Shown: positions 13,930-25,205, numbered from the stretch's first letter. The stretch: 64,000 nt of DNA from Siphonodentalium dalli (GCA_032622095.1 CP136063.1:9775814-9839813), one strand, 5' to 3'. Numbers and translations: made by a program. Notes: generated by a model from the letters alone, not told the origin.

Positions 13930-16900
13930 CAGACATTTCAACTTTCCGCATTTCTAATCACTCTGTTGAATGTAACATATGATATTATTCCCTTTTCAAT
14001 TTCAAAATTGTATATACCGGTAGTGTCACTGACACTTTCAGCATTTCATTTAATTCAGTTAATTCACATTTTCACCAGCTTACCGTAGACATGCATGTAA
14101 ACCAATTTCATCATTGTTTTCTTCATTAAAGGAAATTGCAAATTCGTTGTTTATTCCATCATTTCAACATTTCATTAAAGGGACACTTTATGTGTGGTAT
14201 GTTCACACATATCGATTCATTCAGACGAACCAATCCATATTTCATGAAATTGACACTTCACATTCAGAACACTTCCAACTCAAATATTAAAGTGACATTC
14301 TATTTCCATCCATTGGAAATTCTAATTCAACTTCAGCCGATATATATATATATACATGTACATAGTTTACATGTACCTACCACTTTATTCATGAGAAAAT
14401 TTCTGCATTCATGAAAAAATAATTCGTTAAACATTTTAACCTGTACTGTGGTAGCGTGATTGCAGACATATAGGACCTGTGGGCCTGGTTGAATTCACTG
14501 CGGTTTGATGGATCACATCCATCCTCAAGCTACATATGCTATATATGGCATTTTGATCTGACGTGCAGGGGTAGATAACTTGAGACCCCACCACAGTTCA
14601 ATTCACACCAGGTTCTCAGCTGTTATTTTCGGATGTTTGAACTGTAGTAAAATATGTTTGGACTGAACATAATCGGGATAATGTTGTTACCGGTATATAC
14701 CTGTACACCAAAGCCCCATGCATATATAATTATATAGCAGACTACGCCAAGATCAACCAGTCCTTATCATATTTTTTGTCTGAAATTTATAAATAACTTG
14801 TAACTCAGGGTTGGTAGTTACGTGTAGTAGGGGGGGGGGACAGAAGTATTCAGCGATTTAGTGCTGGGTTTGAATAGTTCACAAGGTTCCTTGGCAACAT
14901 CAGGTACTAGTAACGTGGCTATTGGTGATTATACATGTAATATCTCAAATTCTCAACCCACGTTCTAACCTGGTATTTTAATATGATGATACGGACATCT
15001 CACCGAGTGGTATATAGCACAGGTACATGTACAAGTACATGTAGTACGCAACATCCTATAATTATTGCAATATTGAAGTTGATGATAACATTTGTGGTTG
15101 CTCCATTACGTGTCACGTGCGATCATATTAGTATCGATAACAATCTGGTTGAAGCATTCAATCGAATCTTATAGTTTCGGTTTGAACTTTGTGAATAGTG
15201 CATCAATCTTTCAGGCGAAACTACCGATAGAAAATTGAAAATAGTCTCTACAGGTGCATTCATGCGGCTGAAATTCATTTTCTGGGCAAATATTTTAAAT
15301 ATTTTTTTTTAATTTGTAAACAAAACTTTTTCATGCAATTTAATTCACGCTTTGTTTTAACTCTTGTGCTTTAGTTTGATTTGTTTCCAATTATAATCAA
15401 ATAGAGTGAATAGACCTGTTAGAAATACATTATAAACTGGCTCCTTGCCCTTGTAAATAACAAAGTACATCAATGATTGTATGACGTTTAATATAGGAAT
15501 ACATGTAGGAGAATGTTGCAGATCGACTGATTTGCGTTGGCATATTGACAGCATTTTACAACAATAATGCTTTAGGCCCACCGATCTACTGTGCGACATT
15601 CGTGCTATCCAAAATTCAAAATCCAAGGGTCGTATTACTTAAAAATTGGTGACGTCACAAAATCAGATATAGCCTATATACGACCCAAAGCGTCTTTGGT
15701 TCGTTATTATATGACTTCCAATTATTTTCCTGGTTCAACATATTTCCACTGTTTGTGCATCAGAGAAAGTATAAACTAATACATACCAGTACTTTTTAGA
15801 TCAATATGACAACTGAAGTTATTTTTCAAGTTTTTGGTCCACCAAAGTAGTTATCAGACGTACTGGTACATGTACGCTAGACATTCCACAGACATGGGCA
15901 ATGAGCCAATGACATTATTTTCAATAAAATAGAGTATGTGAGAAAACCAGTTCCCAGGGTGTTGCATCCCATCCAAATTTATAACAATATGGGAATTACC
16001 AAATCAATCATGATATGTTAAATGCAAGCCCCCTGAAAATTTCATGCTTTTAACAGATAAATTTGTGGAATAAGGTCTACCAGTAATTACAATTGTACAG
16101 TCCAAGAACAATTGCATTACACCGTGAAACCGGGTGACTATTATGTATGGACCCTTTATTACCAGGGTGCTACCCTACGTTTGATGAGTACAACTTATCA
16201 TGCGGGTAAAATACTACTAATCTACTAGAGTACGCCCACTGAAGTGGTAATTATTAATAATTACATTTTTACACAAAAGATGACTAATGAACTTCGATAG
16301 CGACAATTCAATTATTTGCTTTATATATTCTCATTCGGTAGGGTCATATCCCTTTGTGCCCCTGCTTTAATATGTTTTGGCCATTCGCTCTTAATCATCA
16401 TGCAAGTGGCCAGAACATAAATCATGATTAGATCACGACCGCTTGTCGCATCGTCCATAATAATTCCCAAGCTCATCACTATTTTGCACGCTCGATTGAG
16501 TCACGTTTCTTGTAATATTTAAAAAAAACATTTTGTCAAAATTAGTTTCATTGTGAATACTGTACGTGTACCATTCAGAATAGTAGTTAAGGCAAAAATA
16601 AATCACATATCAGTATACCACATCTACATGTACATCTATATATTGCAAGCCTAGACTTCATTATCAACCCCAGATAACCTTCAAATTGTTCACACACAAA
16701 ATAAAATAAAATCCATCATAATTTACAAGAAACAATTTATATTACGGTATTTCTACATCGAATCAGCTGCTTTTACGAGATGAAGATTATGATTCTATAT
16801 AGGGTACATGTATATACATGTACGAGAGATACTAGTATTGTAGTAATTTTTATGTGGGGTTATTTTTTATCTACTACTAGTACATTATGAATTAAATATG

Positions 16901-17085
16901 AACATACAAGTTTAAGTAACCTGTATATTATAACACCAACATTTACATGAAGAATAACAGGCAAATTATATAATAGACGATAATTGTAAGACATTTTGTA
17001 AGTTTGGCTACAAATATAAATAAGAAAGGGTACCATTGAAATTATTCCAAATTAATCATCATGCAAGTGGCCGGAACATTAATAT
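13930..17085. other. no gene seen; AT-rich intergenic DNA
   Basis: No convincing exon or RNA gene was found. Short signals only: a (TA)n run at 14339-14354, several TACATGTA palindromes, a G10 run at 14831-14840, and a phrase AATCATCATGCAAGTGGCC at about 16393 that recurs at about 17054. The longest frames are under 95 codons and show no domain. Confidence 0.5.
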
Positions 17086-17090
17086 ACCAA

Positions 17091-17222
17091 CACATGATTT
17101 TTGAAGGCGTTATGGTTTATTAACGGCCCGACAGGAATGACTAACAGCCCGAGGGCCTATTAGAGGCCCGAGACGAGGCATGGGGGCCGTTAATAAACCA
17201 TGACGCCGCACAAAATCATGTT
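17091..17222. mobile_element. foldback element (imperfect palindrome)
   Basis: The left arm (CATGATTTTT, then TTATGGTTTATTAACGGCC) is mirrored by the right arm (GGCCGTTAATAAACCATGA, then CAAAATCATG). About 50 bp of GC-rich sequence lies between, with AGGCCCGAG and GAGGGCCTATTAGAGGCC also self-complementary. The structure fits a small foldback MITE. No target duplication is clear. Confidence 0.65.
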
Positions 17223-17801
17223 ATTACTATTATTACAAGTAATTTACCACTCACACATATTGTTATTTAAGGCCAAAAGTTATACGGAAGCAATAATTTA
17301 CCATTTTTGTTCCATTTCACAAACAATATAAGAATGCCAAGGTGACTGTTGCATGCCTGCACAGTTGTCGAACTGAACACATCGGGTGAACTAAGCCGCT
17401 TGCACCCCTCAGTCCAAGAAGCAAGCCTTCACTACAAACTGAGATTTCACAAATTACATGTATTCAGTTTATTGGGAAGCTATTTTCTCATCTGCTTATT
17501 TCTGAAAAAAAATAACGATAACTCGAACAAATATTAACCGATTGCAATAATGTTTGGTTTATGATTTGGCTGCCACAATATATTGGGCAAGTTCGAAAAC
17601 CTGTTTCGTCCGATTTATCTTACCTGAGTTATGCCCCTTAGTTTGACAAGTTTTCGCCATTTTTATGTTGTAAGTTCCTAACACTGCCAATCTCGGTGTT
17701 TAGCCACCTTGGAGTTATCTACCGTTTCGGGGGACACTGTGGTCGGTGACCCTTTATTAGTATAAAAAGGGTTAACGCTGGTATATCATCTACTGAACTG
17801 T

Positions 17802-17832
17802 TTAAAGTGGCAACATCTGGTGTAAATCCCGC
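17802..17832 (+). pseudogene. possible relic of the CRYZ-like exon start
   Basis: TTAAAGTGGCAACATCTGG and the following TGTAAATCCCG match the start of the intact exon at 19683 (TTAAAGTGGCAGCATGTGG, TGTAAACCCTG) at roughly nine positions in ten. After that the sequence turns into an unrelated repeat (GCAGGGAGCCCCACACAGA) related to 46352-46435. Only about 31 bp match, so chance cannot be excluded. If real, it is a fragment of a duplicated exon. Confidence 0.4.
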
Positions 17833-18899
17833 AGGGAGCCCCACACAGATGGAAGCATGCACTGCATACTGTTGTCTGCTCGAGTCTACGTGGGCTCTCT
17901 ACAGTTTAAAAATGTTTGCAACTTTGCGTCTATCAAAGAACAAATTACCACCAAGTCTAGAAATAGTTTTCTGTCATTTACAGAATGAGGTTCCCATGAA
18001 TGAGTTATGGTATCCCGCACAGTGGGCTAGCATCTCCAAATATTCTCCCTATGGGGATCTCATTCTGCTTAGGCCTTATCTTCTGGGAATTATCCATAAT
18101 CTCAAATTAACATTGTTTTCAGTTACTTCTGTTTCTATAAATCCCGGCCCTAATTTTCAGAAGATAAAATGCTTAATCCACGTGACTACTGACTAGCTAG
18201 CCTGCTATGTGGGATTGCGTCACTAAATTCACCAACCAACATACCAACCTTGATGTTGAATCTTGAATACCGGTTAAAAGTACTCAATCTGATTCAATGG
18301 TCCCCATATCATCAGATTCCAACAACAACAACATTTTTTTAAATGCCGCTCCAGTTATCAGAATCGATTAATTGCCCAAAATTAATGCTAATCATAGTCA
18401 ACTATAGTATAAAATTGCCCAAAACCTGTTATTTTTGATCAACGGAATTTTTCCGGTTTTTCAAATATCTGACATAAAAAGCCACTCGATTTTAGAGTTA
18501 TCCATCTTCATCTGCAATTTGGTCCAAGACCGACTTCTTGTCTATATTTTACTGGGCACTGAAAATTATCGGTGGTGAAAAATAATAGATTTCAAAAATC
18601 GATATCTGATCACTCTGAACTTTGATGGGCGGTTCCTCGACTCGAATCAAACATTTTTGAACCTGAAGCCAAGGAAATGGTAATTTGCGAGCTTTAATTT
18701 GGATTATGCATCTTTAACCACTAACTTCGAAATCACTTGAATCCCGCATACCAGAAATGGGACATGACACCCTCCCTTGTGAGTGATCAGGTTAAAGGTT
18801 ATCTATTCAAGGAATATACATGTACTGTGTTTCTTGCCCCATACATATTTCAAGGACAAAATAGTCCCAATTTCAATTTATCAATGTATATAAGAAATG

Positions 18900-19092
18900 A
18901 ACGGCGGTTTCAATGTGGTGATGGGATTTTGACCGCGAGGGGTTCATGAGGAGTTTGCTGAATTGAAACCGCCGTTTATTATTTATAGCAAACTGCATTA
19001 TTATTTATAGCAAACTGCATGAACCCCCGAAGTTGTTTTTGAACACGAAGGGGTTCATGCGGAGAATACTGAATTGAAACCGCCGTTTATTA
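18900..19092. repeat. inverted repeat with AACGGCGGTTTCAAT arms
   Basis: The left arm AACGGCGGTTTCAAT at 18900 is complementary to ATTGAAACCGCCGTT at about 18962 and again at about 19073. A second phrase, AGGGGTTCATG, occurs at about 18938 and 19048, and GCATGAACCCC at 19017 is its complement. This is a nested foldback structure, probably MITE remains. Confidence 0.6.
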
Positions 19093-19516
19093 TTTATATT
19101 TATATACTTAAATTCATTATCAACTAGGATTGTCTGTCTTTCCCACTATTTATTCAACTTTAAATGAATGCATGGAGTTCAGTTCGGACAGATCAAAACC
19201 TCGCTTTTTAGAAAACCAAACATTGTGAGAATCCGTTGATGGAGAGCGGAAAAACGCAATTTCACGTGTTGATTGCAAGAATGATAATATCTGAAACTAA
19301 CAAATAAGTTTCGGTTGTGGATGATAAGAAATTGACAACACGCAGTTCTACCATAATGATATATTCGTGAGGTCGTGGGTTGTGTAATCAGAGGAGATGA
19401 GTTTTAGGTGGAGGGTAACAGCACTGATTATACCAAAACAAATTGCTTGCCAAATCCGAACGTGCTGAACAATCAAGCAGTCGTTCATTTCCGACAATCC
19501 CCGGTGATTTCTGGGA

Positions 19517-19591
19517 TCAATGTGTTTATAAACATATGAACGGCATTGAAAGTGATGTCACGTTATGTTCATAGGTTTATGAACACATTGA
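19517..19591. repeat. 75-bp hairpin
   Basis: TCAATGTGTTTATAAAC followed by ATATGAAC at the left pairs with GTTCATAG and GTTTATGAACACATTGA at the right, leaving about 25 bp of loop. Stem length is about 24 bp with few mismatches. It lies about 90 bp upstream of the CRYZ-like exon. Function unknown; probably a foldback element. Confidence 0.6.
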
Positions 19592-19676
19592 CTCAGGGGG
19601 CGTGTCTACCGTAACGCCATCCGGGGAAATCGGAAGCGATGTATACTTTAATAACTGAATGGGAGAATTATTTCAG

Positions 19677-19829
19677 GTGTTGGTTAAAGTGGCAGCATGT
19701 GGTGTAAACCCTGTCGACACGTACATCAGAACAGGAACATATGCGAGGAAGCCTCAACTACCATACATTCCAGGGTTAGATGCTGCTGGCACTGTACATC
19801 AAATCGGCCCAAATGTTACCAAATTCAAG
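19677..19829 (+). CDS. CRYZ: CRYZ-like exon (N-terminal GroES-like segment)
   Basis: The exon begins after the acceptor AATTATTTCAG and ends at AAG/GTAAAT, giving 51 codons in phase 0 at both ends. It reads [20 protein letters not shown] and continues through [17 protein letters not shown], the signature of the CRYZ N-terminal domain: the CGVNP motif, and PYIPG before the glycine-rich turn. The frame has no defect. Its last 30 bp or so, including the splice donor, are repeated several times just downstream. Confidence 0.85.
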
Positions 19830-19992
19830 GTAAATCAGCCCCAATATTACCAAATTAAAGGTAAATCAGCCCAAATGATACCAAATTCAAGGCAAATTGG
19901 CTCAAATGTTACCAAATTCAAGACAAATTGGCTCAAATGTTACCAAATTCAAGGTAAATTGGACCCAATATTACCAAATTCAAGGTGAATCT
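19803..19992 (+). repeat. tandem repeat of an exon end plus its splice donor (about 6 copies)
   Basis: The exon end and donor (CCAAATGTTACCAAATTCAA followed by GGTAAAT) are followed by about five diverged copies of the same roughly 27-30 bp block. Each has CCAA(A)TNTTACCAAATT followed by AAGGTAAAT, AAGGCAAAT, AAGACAAAT or AAGGTGAAT. Three copies besides the original keep a usable GT donor after AAG. The first copy overlaps coding sequence; the rest are intronic. Confidence 0.85.
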
Positions 19993-20071
19993 GCCAATAT
20001 ATTACCAATTCAAACTCCCATTCAATTACATGCAAAAAGTATGAGATAACTCATAGTCAGCAGTCGAAGTA

Positions 20072-20187
20072 TTAATCTTTCATGTTTCCGTGGTAACCGT
20101 GGGTGTTCTCAATGCTATGGCAATCTTTCATGTTTCCGTGTTAACCGTGGGTGTTCTTAATGCTATGGCAATCTTTCATGTTTCCAG
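20072..20187 (+). repeat. 48-bp tandem repeat ending at the splice acceptor
   Basis: The phrase AATCTTTCATGTTTCC occurs at about 20072, 20121 and 20169. The first two are followed by GTGGTAACCGTGGG or a close variant; the third is followed by AG and the exon. The 3' end of this intron is thus also built from a short tandem repeat, with the last copy forming the pyrimidine-rich acceptor. Confidence 0.8.
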
Positions 20188-20359
20188 GAAGGTGATAAAA
20201 TAGAGTTTATTTGTTCAAATCGAAATCTGGGTCGTATGCAGAATACTCCGTCGCTGATGAATGTGATATCGGTGTCCTACCTGAAGGTGTTTCATTTGAA
20301 CAGGGCGCTGGAATTGGCGTCCCGTATTACACGGCTGTTGTTAGAGCTATGATCAACAG
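20188..20359 (+). pseudogene. CRYZ: CRYZ-like exon with a frameshift at the GDRV motif
   Basis: After the acceptor TTTCCAG the exon starts in phase 0 as E-G-D, but the rest (RVYLFKSKSGSYAEYSVADE, then PEGVSFEQGAGIGVPYYTAV and RAMINR) is in another frame. Five bases AAAAT at 20197-20201 separate the GAT of Asp from the AGA of Arg in the conserved G-D-R-V motif. Exon length is 172, one short of the length needed to join phase 0 to phase 2, which independently confirms the shift. The donor is AACAG/GTTAGC. Otherwise the exon is well conserved, so the lesion is recent or an error. Confidence 0.8.
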
Positions 20360-20496
20360 GTTAGCATCTTCATCTTAACCATTTCTTTAATCCTTTCATA
20401 CCCATAGAGACCCCCCCACATGGACTGCAGCAGACGACACTCCGTAGTGAATGCTGCCATCTGTGTGAGACTCCATGTGGGTTAACATTAAACATC

Positions 20497-20868
20497 GCCG
20501 CAGTTATTATCGCTGAAGGGGTCACTCTCACCAAAAAAAGTGCTGAAGGGTACACATGATTTAAAAATGTGCTGAAGGGTACACAGTGTTTGTGATCGCC
20601 ACTAACATAATTACTGAAACTGTGGTAAAAACTCTGAAAGTCTGGTCCCCATGTACACGTGTCCATTAGCAGTTTGTTTTCAGTTCATTTTAATGTTCAT
20701 TGGAACGTAAACAATTATTCTCTAACAGAAATCATGGCAGATACGAAAACTAAACGTCATTTAGAACGACATTTAAAACCATGTGTACCCTTGAACAGCA
20801 CTTTTTCAAATCCTGTGTACCCTTCAGCACTTTTTTTGGTGAGTGACCCCTTCAGCGTTATTATCCCT
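20497..20868. repeat. inverted repeat in CRYZ-like intron (MITE-like)
   Basis: The left arm (GCTGAAGGGGTCACTCTCACC, AAAAAAAGTGCTGAAGGGTA and a second GTGCTGAAGGGTACACA) is the reverse complement of the right arm (GTGTACCCTTGAACAGCACT, GTGTACCCTTCAGCACTTTT, then GGTGAGTGACCCCTTCAGCG). The arms are about 85-105 bp and enclose a unique centre of about 190 bp. No transposase is encoded. Confidence 0.7.
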
Positions 20869-21440
20869 TTCATGACGGGATGCATACTGGTGCAGCATTA
20901 AAGATCATGTGCCAGTGCATCCTCTTATATAGGCAAGTCTCACATATATAAGAGAATGCCATGGCTTACAAGGTCAAGGTAAATATTGTTAGTCCAATGT
21001 TTTCTGTTATATACAGTAATGCTCTAAGTAATCGACTCCTCAACCACAGAAGAATTATGTGTAACTTTTCAGGATTTAGTCGGAAATATGGCTTGTTGCA
21101 TTCATCGGAAATCTCTCAGTGAGAGCTTTCTGATGATTGCCAACAAGCCATTACTGTGTATTTGGATCACGGCTTTATTGAGATATCTTGGTTTATAACA
21201 TTTCCATGACTGGAGCTTCCTGAGATTCCTCTTATATAATCGAGTCTCTCATCTCCCATAGGGAGCCATGCATATATAAGAGCATACATTGGCCTAACAA
21301 TATTTACCTTGACCTTGTAAGCCAGTGCATTCTCTTATATATGCGAGGCTTCCTATGGGAGACTCGCATATATTTTATAAGAAAATCACTGGCACAGGAT
21401 ATTTAATGCTGCACCAGCGCAGCTCCCATCATGAAAGTGT
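20869..21440. mobile_element. long-inverted-repeat MITE, second family (CCCTTTCATGACGGG ends)
   Basis: The left arm (CCCTTTCATGACGGGATGCA, TGGTGCAGCATTAAA, GTGCCAGTGCATCCTCTTAT) is mirrored by the right arm ending about 21440 (AATCACTGGCACAGGATATT, TAATGCTGCACCAGCGCAGC, TCATGAAAGTG). The arms share the ATGCATTCTCTTATATA-type palindromes of the TTAA-targeted family described below, so the two families look related. A different foldback MITE (21012-21160) is nested in its centre. Ends are eroded and target sites not certain. Confidence 0.65.
21012..21160 (+). mobile_element. TACAGTAATGC foldback MITE, copy 1 (shortened right arm)
   Basis: It begins TACAGTAATGCTCTAAGTAA and shares GGATTTAGTCGGAAATATGG and the central GAGAGCTTTCTGATGA with the full copy at 22673-22879, then ends CCATTACTGTGTA. 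Most of the right arm is deleted. It sits inside the larger MITE at 20869-21440, so it inserted later. Confidence 0.75.
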
Positions 21441-22672
21441 TACAAAGTAATTTATGCTATAGTAACGTATGCTACATCGACATATGTAGCACAAGCTAAC
21501 ACCTTCTACACATTTAGACTAAAATTTTGATGATCGAAGATGGTTATCTATAACAAATATCACTTGAACTCAGTAAATTATTCAAAACATATGGTAATGT
21601 ATGTTACAGGCTTAAAATTAACGATCACACTCAGCGACATTCAGATGTTCCAGTGCAACCACGATTATGTATTTCGAGAAACTCGTATATCATTCGTATA
21701 AATACTTTTGAAATTTGGAAACGTACGTTACACGGATCTGGCGACAGCTGCTTCTGGTGCTATATGTTTCTTGGTCACGGTCGCAAATGTTCTTAATAAT
21801 GATGTGCAACGAAGACACCAAACACTCTCCAACCTGCAACTGGAAAACTGGCCTTGATCATTTGTTATTTATATCCATTCTTCATAGAATATGGGCTCAG
21901 CAACAGTAATGTATGTTACATTTTTGCATACATTGGAGTAGCTCCTGTCACAAATATTCTACAACCTGTTTACATGTGCAGTGTTCCAGGGTGCAGGGTC
22001 AGGTCTTCTCGTGTATGGCATTTTTCCACCTGTATCTCTGCCATCGATATTCTAGACAAGAAGAAAACCACCTGCGATTGAACAATAACCCTTTGAACCC
22101 TGACGTCCTGAACGTTAAATTGTCCACACCCGAGGCACCTGACGTTATATAGTGTTTCCGACTAAGTAACTCGTAATGCTCTTAACTGGGATGTATATAC
22201 ATGTCATGTATACAAGCTCAATGCTACAGCAATCTACTATGCTGACTGAACAATTGTTTGGTGAAATTTGTCAAGGTATTTCAACGAGACAGTCTATTCC
22301 ACGTTCAATATACATGTAGATATTGCGGCTCCCTTTGGTCACGCTATATATTTATAACAAAATTATTATCCTTTCAAAGTGCACATCTGTGCATGCCCGA
22401 AGAAACAGCCCCCTGTCACCAAGTTGGCTGCTAAAATCAAGGTATGAACAATTTGATATTTTGATATTTTCTCAAAATAGGCATCTGCGAATTCGCGAAG
22501 AAACATACCCGCTGTCATCAGTTTATCTGTCAAAGTCACATTATTACTAGAGGACTGCATGTTAAAAGTGACCAGTTTAAGAAAAATAATTTTGGTTGTA
22601 ACTGTATTAAATCTCCAATGTCACATCAGACGTTATCTATAAACAAATTTGCTAGGGGCGACATGCCCCAAA
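21441..22672. other. CRYZ-like intron sequence; no exon seen
   Basis: About 1.2 kb without a recognisable exon or repeat family. Small frames overlap here on both strands without splice-bounded structure or a domain. Confidence 0.4.
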
Positions 22673-22879
22673 TACAGTAATGCTCTAAATAATTGACTCC
22701 TTAACCACAGCAGAATTATTTGTTATTTTTTTAGGATTTAGTCAGAAATATGGCTTGTTGACATTCATCTGAAAGCTCTCACTGAGAGCTTTCTGGTGAA
22801 TGGCAACAAGCCCAAATCCTGAAAAGTTGCCCACAATTCTGCTGTGGTTAAGGTGTCTATTATTTAGGGCATTACTGTA
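22673..22879 (+). mobile_element. TACAGTAATGC foldback MITE, copy 2 (full length, 207 bp)
   Basis: The element starts TACAGTAATGCTCTAAATAA and ends TTATTTAGGGCATTACTGTA; the two ends are nearly perfect reverse complements. The arms continue inward through CTTAACCACAGCAGAATT and its complement AATTCTGCTGTGGTTAAG. The whole folds into one long hairpin around GAAAGCTCTCACTGAGAGCT. Ends in TA fit a Tc1/mariner-type target, which is inference. Confidence 0.85.
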
Positions 22880-23053
22880 TACCATTCATACAGTGTTGTT
22901 TTTGAGTTTTTCAGAATATTTCCAACCAATGAATAGGATTCCTTTTGCATTTGTATTTTATGTTTATTTTATTTATATATTAAACTGTTGTTTTATTTGT
23001 ATTTTATGTTTATATTATTTATATAACTGTTGTTTTATTTGGCTTATTTACAG

Positions 23054-23084
23054 GGGGTCAAGCCACAAAGGTCCGACATTACAG
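23054..23084 (+). pseudogene. decayed copy of the CRYZ-like exon 3 start
   Basis: After an acceptor-like TTATTTACAG, the sequence GGGGTCAAGCCACAAAGGTC followed by CGACATTACAG matches the true exon at 23651 (GGGTCATGCCAAAAAAGGTC, AGACATTACTG) with about five changes. It then loses all similarity before the VHGASGG codons and hits a stop. The T-rich intron just upstream is also alike in both places, so this is probably the stump of a tandemly duplicated exon. Confidence 0.6.
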
Positions 23085-23650
23085 CAAGATTTAGCCTTTA
23101 AAGTTTAACCCTTTCTTGATTAAATATGCATTGATGATTACATGCAGTTCCTTTGGGAATAATCCGATAACATGTCCAACAACTGCTCATTGGCTCTTTG
23201 TTATCTCAACATTTCCCACATTATAAAGAAATGAGGACCCCACTCAATTCACTCTCTGCTTAGGCATCATCTTCTCTGGAAAGTTTGTTTATTATCAAAT
23301 TTCTGTAGAAACTTCTTCACGCAGAATCTATTTAGTTTTTAGTTTAGTTTCTCTATATCCTCAAATTGGCAGACGACACATTGCATAATCTAGGTTCCCA
23401 ATGGGTGTACAACACAATATTCACCATTTGGGAAATTCAATCTGAGTCTTTGTCTACCATAGCAGATGAGGCCATGCAGAATGAGGTCCCCAGAGGTTGA
23501 ATTTGGTTATTCTAGCCTGCTATGCGAGATAGTGTCACTAAATTCACACTCTGGGGACCTGCAAATGACAGACTCACTAAACTGAAGCTTGATCAGTTTA
23601 TTTCTAAGTGTTGTTTTATCTGTTTATTTCTGAGCGTTGTTTATTTCTAG

Positions 23651-23702
23651 GGGTCATGCCAAAAAAGGTCAGACATTACTGGTTCATGGAGCAAGTGGCG
23701 GG
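23651..23702 (+). CDS. CRYZ: CRYZ-like exon (start of NADPH-binding fold)
   Basis: After the acceptor TTATTTCTAG, the first base completes the AG of the previous exon to give Arg; the exon then reads GHAKKGQTLLVHGASGG and ends GGG/GTAAGG. VHGASGG is the glycine-rich nucleotide-binding loop of the family (VHGASGGVGL in relatives), and the next exon should begin with Val. That exon is not visible before the retroelement-like region. Confidence 0.85.
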
Positions 23703-23757
23703 GTAAGGTTATCAACTTAAACTTCAAATGTATGATTATGCCAGTTTATTTAAGAAA

Positions 23758-23872
23758 TACAGTAATGCCCTAAATTATCGACTCCTTAACCGCAGCATAA
23801 TTATGGGTAACTTTTTAGGATTTAGTCGGAAATATGGCTTGTTGCCATTCATCGGAAAGCTCTCACTGTATC
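23758..23872 (+). mobile_element. TACAGTAATGC foldback MITE, copy 3 (left arm only)
   Basis: It starts TACAGTAATGCCCTAAATTA and matches copies 1 and 2 through GGATTTAGTCGGAAATATGG to GAAAGCTCTCACTG, then stops. The right arm is absent. Confidence 0.75.
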
Positions 23873-25145
23873 TCTTGCTATGATTAAGAATATGCAGTTT
23901 TGAAATATGACCTTGCCTAAATCTGCATACAAGACTCATCCTGATTGGTCAGTAACCTTGGTTCCCATGGATTTATGAATGTTATTTTGTGGTAGATATT
24001 GTAGCATCTTTTGGACCCCATCTGACACCGATGTCGAAGGTCACGAACCAATCTCCCGTCACTTGAAACTGACAGACCGATCCATGAACACCACGAATAT
24101 CGGAGAAGCAAACGCTGATACAGGGACTTGCCGGCCGGCACGAAAAGGATCCAACATATGAAACTCTATGTAAGTAGATCTAGGATAATGGCGGGCAAGA
24201 GTTGTAGTAAAGACACTTCAAATTGGCGCTGCGAGCAAACGAATTTGCTTGTGAAATTCTTCCATTTTTTGCGGTAATTTCGCGTTTTCACCGCTCAATG
24301 GCTGTCTGTCAAGTCATGATCACTGGGATTATTTCTGAGTCCCGTTTTTAAATCCGGAGACATCCGTCCCGTCTTGAATCGTTTGCTGATTCCTGTATAA
24401 TTTTGGTACTTACCAATACATTTTCTGCTAATTACAGCAGTTTTGGCGCATAATTACTTGCCCGTTATTTCCAGATTTACTTGCAAAATTTTGAGATAGA
24501 TTTTGTTGGGAATCTTAAATTGTCGTGTCCACACACTTCGTCGTTGTCCACACGTCCTTTCGGGAGCTTCCTTGGATATAGTCCTAGTTTCCTCCCAGAA
24601 TTGTCTGTTTTTGTTGTTTCTTTGTGGCATTTTTGTCATATTATTTTCGACATTTTTTGCCCTCCGATTTTTTCATTTTTTTTGGGGTTCTGACCCGTTA
24701 CGTTTCCATTTTAGGGCATCATTGTTAGTGAGGCCCTCTCATTTCAGGTATTTCCATTTTTTGACAGAAAATGGATGAAATTTTGCGATTTTCACACAAA
24801 TGTTAGTTTTTGGTGAACTTAGTAATTTTTTGCATCATTTTTTGAATGGAAATGTGGCATGCTGCTATTTTGTGTTAAATATCGGTGAAATTGAGTTGTT
24901 TTGGCTTATAACGAATATTAAAGTGGCAATTTTGATTCCAATTTGGAAACATTTTCCATCGCTGGCACTTAAAAATTTTGCCATGTGTGTTTGGTTATAA
25001 AATATTTTGAGATTTTTCTGAAATTGGTTGAGCAGCATCTAGCGATCTTGCGCTCATTAGTTGGTCATTTTGTTTATTCGGTCGTGTACACTTTCTTTCA
25101 TGCCAGGCGTCATTTTTGAAGGGAGGGAGAGATAGAGTGAAATGA
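23873..25145. other. no gene seen; T-rich leader upstream of Gag-like frame
   Basis: From about 24590 to 25000 the plus strand is strikingly T-rich, and it precedes the Gag-like frame directly. It could be the 5' untranslated region or LTR of the retroelement, but I find no matching copy downstream of 28825, so no LTR pair is supported. Confidence 0.35.
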
Positions 25146-25205
25146 CCCAAAGCCATATTTATTTACCCTCAACTAGGGTATGGGATCAACGGATCCCGTC
25201 TCGTA

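Larger units (their letters stand above)
19677..23702 (+). pseudogene. CRYZ: CRYZ-like quinone oxidoreductase, three exons, frameshifted and incomplete
   Basis: Three plus-strand exons match the N-terminal half of zeta-crystallin/quinone oxidoreductase (CRYZ), a cytosolic NADPH-dependent medium-chain reductase that reduces quinones. Seen here: the N-terminal GroES-like segment with [16 protein letters not shown], the SGSYAEYS segment, and VHGASGG, the start of the NADPH-binding Rossmann fold. Exon junction phases agree between exons (0, then 2). The first coding exon and everything after VHGASGG are not found, so the gene either starts upstream with an exon I cannot recognise or is broken. 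A frameshift in the middle exon supports a pseudogene, but a sequencing error or allele would look the same. A Gag-like retroelement lies downstream in what would be the next intron. Confidence 0.7.

Noticed and set aside
14480-14620. Possible inverted repeat (CCTGGTTGAATTCAC with GAATTGAACTGTGG complement)
   Set aside because: Only about 20 bp pair with several mismatches; too weak to call an element.
24481-24778. Overlapping Phe-rich frames upstream of the Gag-like gene
   Set aside because: They result from a T-rich stretch and lack start or splice context.
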